Below are positions 43,116 through 51,462 of a stretch of 64,000 nt of DNA, piece by piece (position 1 is the first letter of the stretch; the number at the start of each line of letters is the position of its first letter). A model generated the notes under the pieces. The model was not told the DNA's origin. It was given only the letters and a program-made list of their open reading frames with translations, and searched no databases. The DNA is taken from the NCBI GenBank assembly GCA_016786845.1, contig JAEUVB010000011.1:62001-126000 (forward strand), in the 5' to 3' direction. The DNA is from Chitinophagaceae bacterium. Its GTDB lineage: Bacteria > Bacteroidota > Bacteroidia > Chitinophagales > Chitinophagaceae. The position numbers and the translations under genes were made by a program.

Positions 43116-43961
43116 TTAGTGCTGTACAACCATTTTCGCTACAGTTGCTTTACCATCTACCTGCATATTCAACAAATAGATACCATTGCTCATGTTGGTC
43201 GTATTGATCATGTATTTGTTAGATCCTTGCGTTTTGTTTTCAAGCGGGCTGTTGTATACCACTTGACCTAAGGTGTTTACTATTTGGAAAGAAACAGATG
43301 CGTTTTGATCCAAACGAATATTCAAATTCATGAAATCATTTGAAGGATTTGGAGATAAATCATAAGAGAAGTTTTGATCAAAGATTTCATTGTTGCTCAA
43401 TGGCGCTACACCGCATTTGCTGGCAATAAAGCTACGAAGAGCAGGCTCAGTGGTCATACTCGTACTCACTTTATAGAACTTCTTGTCTTTACAAACTACG
43501 AAAACTGCAGGTACGCCATAGCTGGTTGTACCGGGTGCCAAAAATTTAGAGATAACAGAAGAAGAACTGCTTGGATTACAAACCGGGTGAGTGGTTCCGG
43601 TCAGCCAATCGCCCTGAGTATTAGAACCGGTGCCTTGTAAGTCAGCAAGAGTTGTTGAACCATCTACCTCATACAATACAACCTGGGCATCTTTGACATT
43701 TGTACCTGTTGGACCATATTTATCATAATAGGTGTCCAATACATGTGAAGAGTGATACGCCCAACATGGTCCACACCATGTCGCAGAAAAATCGATGATC
43801 ATATGTTTACCTTGTCCTGCTAATGTGAAAGCGTCATAGGTATTACCATTTAAGTCGGTCATGCTAAATGTAGCCGAAAGGGTAGTTCCGTCTGCTTGCC
43901 ATTGAGCTTGAGCGAAACTGAAAGTGCAAAGCGCACTGATTGCGAGGAGAATTTTTTTCAT
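43116..43961 (-). CDS. secreted thioredoxin-like protein with T9SS sorting domain
   Basis: 281 residues. Signal peptide (KKILLAISALCTFSFAQAQ), then a TlpA/redoxin-like fold: FSMTDLNGNTYDAFTLAGQG, IDFSATWCGPCWAYHSSHVL with a CGPC active site, and TSYGVPAVFVVCKDKK with the cis-proline. The C-terminal ~80 residues are a T9SS sorting domain (LSPNPSNDFMNLNIRL ... MSNGIYLLNMQVDGKATVAK). A disulfide-active protein delivered to the cell surface. Its own terminator shows independent transcription. Confidence 0.88.
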   Translation of the reverse strand: MKKILLAISALCTFSFAQAQWQADGTTLSATFSMTDLNGNTYDAFTLAGQGKHMIIDFSATWCGPCWAYHSSHVLDTYYDKYGPTGTNVKDAQVVLYEVDGSTTLADLQGTGSNTQGDWLTGTTHPVCNPSSSSSVISKFLAPGTTSYGVPAVFVVCKDKKFYKVSTSMTTEPALRSFIASKCGVAPLSNNEIFDQNFSYDLSPNPSNDFMNLNIRLDQNASVSFQIVNTLGQVVYNSPLENKTQGSNKYMINTTNMSNGIYLLNMQVDGKATVAKMVVQH

Positions 43962-44032
43962 GTTTGTTTATTTAAATTTGATACAATATACGAATAGACG
44001 TCGCAATTAAAACATTCGTTTGAAACTTTAAC

Positions 44033-44063
44033 AAAAAAGGCCAATTCGCCTTTGGAATTCGGC
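44033..44063 (-). terminator. terminator of the GT2 gene
   Basis: Minus strand GCCGAATTC...GAATTGGC hairpin followed by CTTTTTTG, 14 bases past the stop at 44077. One bulged base in the stem. Confidence 0.65.
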
Positions 44064-44076
44064 AATTGACCGCCAC

Positions 44077-45135
44077 CTAGGGCTCAATTTTTTGCTCCCA
44101 ACCCGCAGTGTCCAATTGATGATACTCCGTTTTCTTTCTGATAAAATATTCAGCAATAATGCTTTTTGGATAAATACCGCCACCGCTTGGAGTGGTGATT
44201 AGGGATTGGGACACTTTTCTTTTTCGATACCATAATCCAAAATGTCGGTAAAAACTCCAGTGGGCTTTCAGGATGGCTTTTACTTCTTTAAAGTTTCCTC
44301 CCAATATAGATCTTACGCCGCTCACCCCATCGAGTATCAATCGAAATGGTAAGAGCCAGATCAAGCGGGATGCGGGGAGATTCTTTAATAAGAGTATGAG
44401 ACTGTTTCGGTAATTGTAAAATATTTTCTGTGGACTGCCATAACTGATCACACTGCCACCAATATGATAAACCGTACTGCTACCGCAATAGGCGATACGG
44501 TAACCGGCATTTTTCATACGCCAGCAAAGATCTACTTCTTCCATATGGGCATAGAGTTCTGCATCGAGTCCGCCAAGTTGATGATATAAATCGGCACGAA
44601 CAAACATACAACCGCCGCTGGCCCAAAACACTTCTAGGGTATTGTCGTATTGTCCTTTGTCTTCTTCGAGGGTAAAAAAGATTCGGCCCCGACAAAATAG
44701 ATAACCCCATGTATCGATAAAGCCGCCACCGGCTCCGGCATATTCAAATTTTGATTTGTCTTTGTAGTATTTGATTTTAGGTTGACAGGCTGCTATATCA
44801 GGATGTTTCTCCATGAGCTGATGCAGTGGCTGAAACCAATTGGGCGTAATTTCAAAATCGGCACTCAGTAGCACATAATATTTGGCCTGTATCTGTTTTA
44901 ATCCCTCGTAATATCCATGTGCAAAACCATGGTTGACGGGTATACGAACGATATGAACCTCCGTGAAATGCTGCGCAACATAGGCCGCGGTATCATCGGT
45001 AGAGGCATTATCGATCAATACGACGTCATAACGACCTTGAGATTGAGCGATGAGTTCGGGAAAAAAAAGTTGATGTAGTTCCTTGCCGTTGTAACTGAGG
45101 ACAACGACGGCTGTATCATGCCGGCAAACGACCAT
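44077..45135 (-). CDS. family 2 glycosyltransferase
   Basis: 352 residues, GT-A fold. AVVVLSYNGKELHQLFFPEL at the N-terminus, VVLIDNASTDDTAAYV (nucleotide binding), VNHGFAHGYYEGLKQI, LLSADFEITPNWF in place of the usual DDD, and MEEVDLCWRMKNAGYRI with the ED-like acceptor-site motif. The C-terminal ~100 residues are amphipathic and basic (YRNSLILLLKNLPASRL), suggesting membrane association. It probably adds a rhamnosyl or similar residue to a surface glycan. It follows a 71-residue membrane protein by 11 bases. Confidence 0.88.
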   Translation of the reverse strand: MVVCRHDTAVVVLSYNGKELHQLFFPELIAQSQGRYDVVLIDNASTDDTAAYVAQHFTEVHIVRIPVNHGFAHGYYEGLKQIQAKYYVLLSADFEITPNWFQPLHQLMEKHPDIAACQPKIKYYKDKSKFEYAGAGGGFIDTWGYLFCRGRIFFTLEEDKGQYDNTLEVFWASGGCMFVRADLYHQLGGLDAELYAHMEEVDLCWRMKNAGYRIAYCGSSTVYHIGGSVISYGSPQKIFYNYRNSLILLLKNLPASRLIWLLPFRLILDGVSGVRSILGGNFKEVKAILKAHWSFYRHFGLWYRKRKVSQSLITTPSGGGIYPKSIIAEYFIRKKTEYHQLDTAGWEQKIEP

Positions 45136-45146
45136 GCCTGATAATG

Positions 45147-45362
45147 CTATTTGTATTTGGGAGAATACTGCGTACTTTCAGGCACTTCGATTTTCTCGGT
45201 GCTTTTGTATGAACGGGTCCACAGACCGTAATTACAGCCAATGGCGAATAGAAAAAATCCAAAGAAGCCCAGTAAAAACAAAAAGCGAGATTTAGAAGGC
45301 TTGTTCAGCTCAATATCTACCGGGTTGTCTATAAAGTCAATGGGATTATCGTGGTTTTCCAT
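45147..45362 (-). CDS. small single-pass membrane protein
   Basis: 71 residues: an acidic N-terminus (ENHDNPIDFIDNPVDIELNK), one hydrophobic helix (FLFLLGFFGFFLFAIGCNYG) and a short polar tail ending in SPKYK. No family is recognised. TATTTTCG lies 20 bases upstream of the ATG, and the gene is 11 bases before the GT2 gene, so both are likely in one transcript. Confidence 0.65.
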   Translation of the reverse strand: MENHDNPIDFIDNPVDIELNKPSKSRFLFLLGFFGFFLFAIGCNYGLWTRSYKSTEKIEVPESTQYSPKYK

Positions 45363-45381
45363 ATAATTTTTTTCGAATGCA

Positions 45382-45389
45382 CGAAAATA
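45382..45389 (-). promoter_or_regulatory. -7 element TATTTTCG
   Basis: TAnnTTCG on the minus strand, 19 bases before the ATG at 45362. Confidence 0.4.
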
Positions 45390-45511
45390 ATATACGTTTC
45401 CTTCAAATGCAAATTTTAATCCCGACTATTTGACGGGTTGTGGACAAAAAGCGAATGCCGGGGCTACCTGATGATGTTCATCTTCTCAAATGCATGACTA
45501 CTGTCTGGGCG

Positions 45512-45596
45512 GGTCGAGGGTGGCTTTGCCCCGCACCAGCGGGGTTCAGGGTCCCCGCACGAAATGAAGAGGTGACAAGGGATCTCATCGGGGGCA
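45512..45596 (+). repeat. dispersed two-hairpin intergenic repeat, copy 2
   Basis: CCCCGC-acca-GCGGGG, TTCAGGGTCCCCG, ACGAAATGAAGAGGTGA, and ATCGGGGGCA. It shares the preceding TCGAGGxT and TTTxGCCCC with copy 1, so the similarity extends upstream of the first stem. Confidence 0.7.
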
Positions 45597-45681
45597 TCAT
45601 TCACCCATTCATATTTTTTAGCAGATTAAATCAAAACGAACTGAAGATGTTCATTAGTCATAAAAACTTGATCAAAACGAT

Positions 45682-45689
45682 TAGATTTG
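45682..45689 (+). promoter_or_regulatory. -7 element TAGATTTG of the haloperoxidase gene
   Basis: Exact TAnnTTTG, 16 bases before the ATG at 45706. No -33 TTTG at the usual distance. Confidence 0.45.
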
Positions 45690-45705
45690 TGAGTATAAAG
45701 ATTTG

Positions 45706-48201
45706 ATGATGAAGAAATTTATTCTGCTTTCGGTTTGTCTCATTTTAAGTGTTTATTCAGCAATGGCACAGCCTTCAGTGGCCAGACGATGGAATGAGGT
45801 TGCCTTGGCAGCTATACGACAAGATTTCGCCCGTCCTCCCGTACAAGCCCGAAATCTATTTCATTTTTCGGTGGCCGTATATGATGCATGGGCGGCCTAT
45901 GATCAGGGTGCCACGACTTACTTATTGAGCAAGACCGTCGGCGGTGTAACCTATCCATTTTTAGGTGCGCCGGCGGTGATCGATACCATAGCGGCTGAAG
46001 AAATGGCCATCAGTTATGCGGCTTTCCGAATCTTAAGACATTGTTTTGCCAATTCGCCCAATGTGGGTATCAGTTATTATCGGTTTGATACCTTGATGGT
46101 TAACTTAGGATACGATACTAATTATATCAGTACGAATTACTTGACCGGCACCCCGGCAGATTTAGGTAATTATGTCGCACAGCAAGTCATCGCCTGGGGA
46201 CTCGCAGATGGTTCGAATGAAGCCGGCAACTTTGCGGCCTTGCATTATGCACCGGTCAATACACCCTTAGTGGTTTTTCAGCCGGGTAATATGGGTATGG
46301 CCTTTCCAAATCGTTGGCAACAGCTTACCGTACCATCGGCACTTGATCAGGGTGGAAATCCTATACCCAGTACACCCGCGTTTATTGGGCCTGAATGGGG
46401 CGGAGTATTGCCGTTTAGTCTGACCTCAGCTGATTTAACAACCTATACCCGTGATGGTGGAAATTATTCGGTGTATAAAGATCCGGGAGCACCCCCAATG
46501 TTGAATGTCACCGATGTGAATGACAGTCTGAGTCAGGTCTTCAAATGGGGACATGCCATGGTTTCGATATGGAGCTCACATCTCGATCCGGCCGATACCA
46601 CCATGATGGATTCTTCTCCGGCTTCACTAGGCAACGTCGATATTGCACCTTCTTCTTTTACTCAACTGCAACAATATTATCGTTTTCTGGAAGGAGGCGA
46701 TACCAGTCATGGTTATAGTCTGAATCCTGTTACGGGATTACCCTACACACCACAACCCATAAAACGTGGTGATTATACCCGAGTGGTCTCTCAGTTTTGG
46801 GCTGATGGTCCGCGTTCCGAAACACCGCCGGGACATTGGTTTGTATTGTTCAATAATGTGAGCGATCATCCGCTTACCGTAAAACAAATGGAAGGCACAG
46901 GTCCGGTACTTTCCGATTTGGAATGGGATGTGAAAGGTTATTTTATGCTCGGTGGTGCCATGCATGATGCAGCTATCGCTGCCTGGGGTGTGAAAGGGTG
47001 GTACGATTCGCCGCGACCGATTTCAATGATACGCAAGATGGCCGATTATGGACAGTGCAGTGATTCATTGGCTCCTCACTATCATCCGGGTGGATTGCCT
47101 TTGATACCCGGATATATTGAGTTGATCGGGAGTGGTGATTCATTGGCCGGATCATTCGATGAGCATCTCAATAAAATTAAATTGTTTACCTGGAGAGGAT
47201 TCAATTATATCACCGATTCCTCCACCGATGTATCCGGTGTGGGATGGATTAGAGCAGAAGACTGGATGCCTTATCAACGCAAGACTTTTGTGACGCCCCC
47301 TTTTGCGGGATATGTGTCGGGGCATTCTACCTATTCCAGAACGGCAGCAGAGGTGATGACCTTGATGACCGGCACGCCTTATTTCCCGGGCGGACTTTCG
47401 GAATATGTGATCCCGGCGAATAATAATTTTCTGGTCATCGAGAAGGGACCTTCTACAGATGTACACCTGCAATGGGCCACCTATCGCGATGCATCCAATC
47501 AGGCGAGTTTGTCGAGAATTTGGGGAGGCATACATCCGCCTATCGACGATATGCCGGGTAGACTTATGGGTGAACAAATTGGAACGGAAGCTTACTACAA
47601 GGCCAAGTCTTATTTCTTAGGATTACCCTTGCCTTTATCCTTAAACTATTTTCACCTGAGCGAACAAAATTGTACCGTCACTTTAAATTGGTCCACCTTA
47701 TCGGAAGAAGGCATTCGTGAATTTGAAATTTGGCGAAGCGAAGATGGAAGTCATTACACCACTTTAGTCGCAACGATCAAATCGAAAGGGAATTCACAAG
47801 AGAAGCAATACTATTCAGCAAAAGATTTAAGTCCATCGAAAAATAATATTTATAAATTGATTGAAAAAGATGTGGAAGGGCGAACGGCTTTGGTGGGTAT
47901 ACAGAGTATCTATCTCAATCAATGTGGCGATGGCGTAACTGAACCTTCGGTAACATGGTTTCCGAATCCGGTGACTGATGTTTTACAATTGACAATGCAA
48001 ACTGTACATTCAGATGAAAAAGCAAAAATCAGCATCACGGATATGAGCGGAAGAAAGGTCTATGAAGAATACCAGGATTTGAAAACGCCTCGCACTACAT
48101 CCGGCATCCGGGTTTCAGATTTTCCAAATGCAACCTACATGATCAGCGTGGAGTATAGTGATGGGTTTCGCTATGGCGGTAAGTTCATAAAAGGGAAATA
48201 G
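45706..48201 (+). CDS. vanadium-dependent haloperoxidase family protein with T9SS sorting domain
   Basis: About 831 residues, start at the ATG at 45706 or 45709 after a non-initiating TTG. Signal peptide (KKFILLSVCLILSVYSAMAQ). The PAP2/haloperoxidase vanadate pocket is complete in order: GVKGWYDSPRPISMIRKM, PFAGYVSGHSTYSRTAAEVM and SRIWGGIHPPIDDMPGRLMG. After residue ~640 come a fibronectin-like domain (VTLNWSTLSEEGIREFEIW) and a T9SS sorting domain (TWFPNPVTDVLQLTM ... RYGGKFIKGK). It would oxidise halides with peroxide, or act as an acid phosphatase, outside the cell; the sequence does not decide between them. Confidence 0.87.
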   Translation: MMKKFILLSVCLILSVYSAMAQPSVARRWNEVALAAIRQDFARPPVQARNLFHFSVAVYDAWAAYDQGATTYLLSKTVGGVTYPFLGAPAVIDTIAAEEMAISYAAFRILRHCFANSPNVGISYYRFDTLMVNLGYDTNYISTNYLTGTPADLGNYVAQQVIAWGLADGSNEAGNFAALHYAPVNTPLVVFQPGNMGMAFPNRWQQLTVPSALDQGGNPIPSTPAFIGPEWGGVLPFSLTSADLTTYTRDGGNYSVYKDPGAPPMLNVTDVNDSLSQVFKWGHAMVSIWSSHLDPADTTMMDSSPASLGNVDIAPSSFTQLQQYYRFLEGGDTSHGYSLNPVTGLPYTPQPIKRGDYTRVVSQFWADGPRSETPPGHWFVLFNNVSDHPLTVKQMEGTGPVLSDLEWDVKGYFMLGGAMHDAAIAAWGVKGWYDSPRPISMIRKMADYGQCSDSLAPHYHPGGLPLIPGYIELIGSGDSLAGSFDEHLNKIKLFTWRGFNYITDSSTDVSGVGWIRAEDWMPYQRKTFVTPPFAGYVSGHSTYSRTAAEVMTLMTGTPYFPGGLSEYVIPANNNFLVIEKGPSTDVHLQWATYRDASNQASLSRIWGGIHPPIDDMPGRLMGEQIGTEAYYKAKSYFLGLPLPLSLNYFHLSEQNCTVTLNWSTLSEEGIREFEIWRSEDGSHYTTLVATIKSKGNSQEKQYYSAKDLSPSKNNIYKLIEKDVEGRTALVGIQSIYLNQCGDGVTEPSVTWFPNPVTDVLQLTMQTVHSDEKAKISITDMSGRKVYEEYQDLKTPRTTSGIRVSDFPNATYMISVEYSDGFRYGGKFIKGK

Positions 48202-48241
48202 CTTGAATCAATTCCGAGGCGTTTAACATACGCAGCATGGA

Positions 48242-50647
48242 TTAAAACGGATACCCAATCGCGAAATTCCAGATACCACTTTTATAAGTCAGCTTATTTA
48301 TAGCAAAGCCATAATCGGTCATGATCTGTGGCTGTTTGATGGGATATCCAAGATCAACCCTAAAGACAAAGAAAGAGAAGTCGAGACGTATACCCAGTCC
48401 GCTGGAGATGGCAATATCCTGCAGAAAATATTTCGCATTGATTTCACCGCCGGGAACATCTTTATTTTTATTGAAAAGCCAAACATTACCGGCATCTACG
48501 AAGAAGGCTCCTTTCAGATTGATAGCACCGGAAAACATTTTGACCAGGTTGAAACGATATTCTGAATTGGCTTCGAATTTAATATCACCCGTTCTGTCTA
48601 CTACACCCACACCGGTTTGGAAAGAGGTATCTGTCGACCGGCCCGGACCCAAAGTACGCGCTCTCCATCCGCGATTACTGAACGCACCACCGGAAGAGAA
48701 TTGTTTGATATAGGGTAGGGTGGTATTTCGACCTATGGGTGCACCTATTCCGATCATCACGCGATTGACCCATTGCGATTTTTTAAAATTGGTATAGTGA
48801 CGGTAATCTGTTTCCAACTTGGCGTAATGGGCTATAGGTTGTATGGTATCGGCACTGATGGCATGATAAACATAATTAACACCCTTGAGAATGGTGCCGG
48901 CTTCTTCCAGCCCGATTTTCAAAGTAGTAAAATTGCCGTAGAGGTTACTCAATGGACTTCGATATTCGAAGGTCATATTTTCACCGTAAATGATATTGTC
49001 GTTAAAGATTTTACGGAGGTAGGAATTGTTTTCAAGTTTCGTTTTAAAACTTTCGCCTAACAAGTCGGAAGGTACACGTGTAACGGTCAGGAAGGCCGGA
49101 TTGAGTCGCCAGCTTTTATGCGCCGTTTCAAGCCAGTTGAAACCATAGCTACCCGTAATATTGATGATGGTATAATTGTTGACCCTTTGGATATAGTTAT
49201 AACCCGCAGACAAAATGGTAAAGGGTTGATTTCGTTTACTGAAAATATTCTGGTTGAAGGGAACGATAAATTTTGGGAAAGTGAAATTGGAAGAAATATT
49301 GATATTATTTCCCGAACGGTAAAATTGTTTTTGACCATTGAGCAAATTATCATTCCGAAATTCAATGGACCCGGCTACGCGGAATGAGAATTGATTGGCA
49401 CCGTAAAATAAATTCTTATTTCGGTAGGTGATACCCGCACCACTCCCAACATAATAGTCACCATCACTGGTGCTGACATCAATATTGGCCAACAAATTCA
49501 TTTTAGGTGCTGTACTGAGACTGATGATGCAATTGAGCTTGCCGGGCTTATCGTCCATTTTATAGTAAGTAACCGTGACGAATTTAAATATACCCAGTTG
49601 ATTCAGTCGGTTGATGCTTTGCTCAGTATTTTGCGGACTATAGATGTCGCCGGGCTGAATAAAAATATTCCTTACAATAACCTTACGATTGACCGGGAGC
49701 GTTTTGTATTTGAAATAAACCTGATTCAATTCATTTTCGATGAAACTTTGATTCGGATCGTCAGAGATATTGGCATCTTTTAGATATACGATGACACTGT
49801 CTATGCTATACAGTTGGTCATAAGTACTGTCGCGGGTTGCCTGCACTCCCAATTGTACATTGATCGTTTTAGTGATTTCTGAATCCTTACTAAATCCGGC
49901 AGCTTGGGCGAATGGGTCATCCAATTGGCGTAAGATATTTTCGCGATTGACCGTGTCGATATCAAAAACGATATTATCTGATTTGAAATCGTAGTAACCT
50001 TTATTTCGGATGAGGCGATAAAGACGTTCTCTTTCAGCGGCACATTTAAAGTTGGAAAAAGGTTCGCCGGGAACCAACACGCTTTTCTTCATTTCCGATT
50101 GAATCAAGGCCTTGAGTTGCGGGCTTTCAATTTCGGTAGTCACTCGTCCGATATCGTAGTATTTACCGGTTTCAATCTGGTATTCCACAGAGCTGACATT
50201 AGGTTTTTTATCGGGAATAATTTTACTCTTCACCGTGGCATAAAAATATCCCTGATTCAACATGAATTGTTTCATCATTTTTTCAGAATGACGAATGGCG
50301 AGGGTATCGAGTAAAGCGGGTCTCTCCACTTTATGTTTCACCAATTTTGGATGAAGGCTGTCTTTTTGAAATAATGCATACTGATTATTGTATTTCCATA
50401 ACTTGTATTTGGGCAGCCAGCTTAGGTCCAGGAGGTGGCTATTGGGTTGGGGGAGTGCGAGGGTAAGGATATTACTTTCAAGTTCCCCTTTGTAGCGGAT
50501 TGGTTTTTCTGATTTGAGGGAAAGTGAATTTTCCTTCAGTAATGTTTGATTTTGCGTCAGGTGTTTGGTATAATTGCATGAAAGCATAAAGCAGCAAAAA
50601 GCTAAGGGCAGCAGAAGATGCTTTTTATACAGATTTCGATTAAACAC
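48242..50647 (-). CDS. BamA/TamA-family outer membrane protein with lipoprotein signal (TamL-like)
   Basis: About 800 residues. The N-terminus ends in a lipobox (LPLAFCCFMLSC), so it is lipid-anchored, as in the TamL proteins of Bacteroidota. POTRA-like segments follow (KYYDIGRVTTEIESPQLKAL; NRKVIVRNIFIQPGDIYSP), then the Omp85 barrel with FSSGGAFSNRGWRARTLGPG (the RGF/RGW loop), ending in a C-terminal Phe (WNFAIGYPF). It probably inserts or exports outer-membrane proteins with TamB, which is not in this window. No ATG fits: GTG at 50647 or TTG at 50665. It is back to back with the methyltransferase gene at 50656. Confidence 0.85.
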   Translation of the reverse strand: MFNRNLYKKHLLLPLAFCCFMLSCNYTKHLTQNQTLLKENSLSLKSEKPIRYKGELESNILTLALPQPNSHLLDLSWLPKYKLWKYNNQYALFQKDSLHPKLVKHKVERPALLDTLAIRHSEKMMKQFMLNQGYFYATVKSKIIPDKKPNVSSVEYQIETGKYYDIGRVTTEIESPQLKALIQSEMKKSVLVPGEPFSNFKCAAERERLYRLIRNKGYYDFKSDNIVFDIDTVNRENILRQLDDPFAQAAGFSKDSEITKTINVQLGVQATRDSTYDQLYSIDSVIVYLKDANISDDPNQSFIENELNQVYFKYKTLPVNRKVIVRNIFIQPGDIYSPQNTEQSINRLNQLGIFKFVTVTYYKMDDKPGKLNCIISLSTAPKMNLLANIDVSTSDGDYYVGSGAGITYRNKNLFYGANQFSFRVAGSIEFRNDNLLNGQKQFYRSGNNINISSNFTFPKFIVPFNQNIFSKRNQPFTILSAGYNYIQRVNNYTIINITGSYGFNWLETAHKSWRLNPAFLTVTRVPSDLLGESFKTKLENNSYLRKIFNDNIIYGENMTFEYRSPLSNLYGNFTTLKIGLEEAGTILKGVNYVYHAISADTIQPIAHYAKLETDYRHYTNFKKSQWVNRVMIGIGAPIGRNTTLPYIKQFSSGGAFSNRGWRARTLGPGRSTDTSFQTGVGVVDRTGDIKFEANSEYRFNLVKMFSGAINLKGAFFVDAGNVWLFNKNKDVPGGEINAKYFLQDIAISSGLGIRLDFSFFVFRVDLGYPIKQPQIMTDYGFAINKLTYKSGIWNFAIGYPF

Positions 50648-50655
50648 GCGATGGA

Positions 50656-51384
50656 ATGATAACAAAGGCGCAAGTTAAACATATTCGTTCATTAGAAGAT
50701 AAAAAAAACAGAAGGGCCACAGGTCAGTTTGTGGTGGAAGGCGACAAGATGGTGAGAGAGTTGTTATCTTCATCCTTGCGCACTTTGGAAATATTTGCAA
50801 CTTCTGATTGGTTAGAAGTCCATGCGAATAACATACCGTCCAATACATTGATACACGAAGTAAGTGAATCGATGTTGTCTTCATTATCCTTTTTAACTAC
50901 TCCGAATAAAGTACTGGCTTTGGCGGCTTTACCGGCCGGCTTGGAAAGCGAAGTTCGCGGGGTTAGTTTGGTACTGGATGACATTCAGGATCCAGGCAAT
51001 ATGGGTACTTTGATTCGAACGGCAGATTGGTTTGGGGTGAAACAAATTTATGCTTCTCCGGCAACGGCCGATGCTTTTAATCCCAAGGTCGTGCAAGCGA
51101 GTATGGGTAGTGTATTTAGGGTAAACATTAGTGTGACGGATATTACTCAATTGCTAAAAGAGAATCATAAGCTCCCCGCCTATGCAGCCGTTTTAGGTGG
51201 TGAGGATATTGGTAAAGTTGGAAAAATAAAGGAAGGGTTTATCGTTTTAGGGAATGAGTCGAAAGGGATACATCCGGAGATCCTTGCACGCTGTAAACAC
51301 AAGCTGACTATACCCAAACACGGACAGGCAGAAAGCTTGAATGTGGCCGTGGCAGCGGGTATTATCTGTCAGGCCTTGTTATAA
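50656..51384 (+). CDS. TrmH/SpoU-family RNA 2'-O-methyltransferase
   Basis: 242 residues. N-terminal substrate-binding domain (VKHIRSLEDKKNRRATGQFV), then the SPOUT knot: LVLDDIQDPGNMGTLIRTAD (motif 1), VQASMGSVFR, IVLGNESKGIHPEIL (motif 2) and IPKHGQAESLNVAVAAGI (motif 3). Likely modifies 23S rRNA, as RlmB-like enzymes do; the exact site is not known. The ATG at 50656 nearly touches the divergent tamL start, so each promoter must lie inside the other gene. Confidence 0.9.
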   Translation: MITKAQVKHIRSLEDKKNRRATGQFVVEGDKMVRELLSSSLRTLEIFATSDWLEVHANNIPSNTLIHEVSESMLSSLSFLTTPNKVLALAALPAGLESEVRGVSLVLDDIQDPGNMGTLIRTADWFGVKQIYASPATADAFNPKVVQASMGSVFRVNISVTDITQLLKENHKLPAYAAVLGGEDIGKVGKIKEGFIVLGNESKGIHPEILARCKHKLTIPKHGQAESLNVAVAAGIICQALL

Positions 51385-51396
51385 CGAAGTTATTAT

Positions 51397-51404
51397 TATA
51401 TTTG
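51397..51404 (+). promoter_or_regulatory. -7 element TATATTTG of the DUF4476 gene
   Basis: Exact TAnnTTTG with CTTG 18 bases upstream as a partial -33 element. The ATG is at 51463. Confidence 0.55.
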
Positions 51405-51462
51405 TTCCTAAACTTTTCTCATCAGCGCAGAGTCATATCGCTGAACCTTAAATTTATTCATC

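Larger units (their letters stand above)
45363..45705. other. intergenic gap between divergent genes
   Basis: 343 bases without a supported gene. It holds a -7 element for the minus-strand membrane protein (45382-45389), copy 2 of the two-hairpin repeat (45512-45596), and TAGATTTG (45682-45689) before the haloperoxidase gene. Confidence 0.6.
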
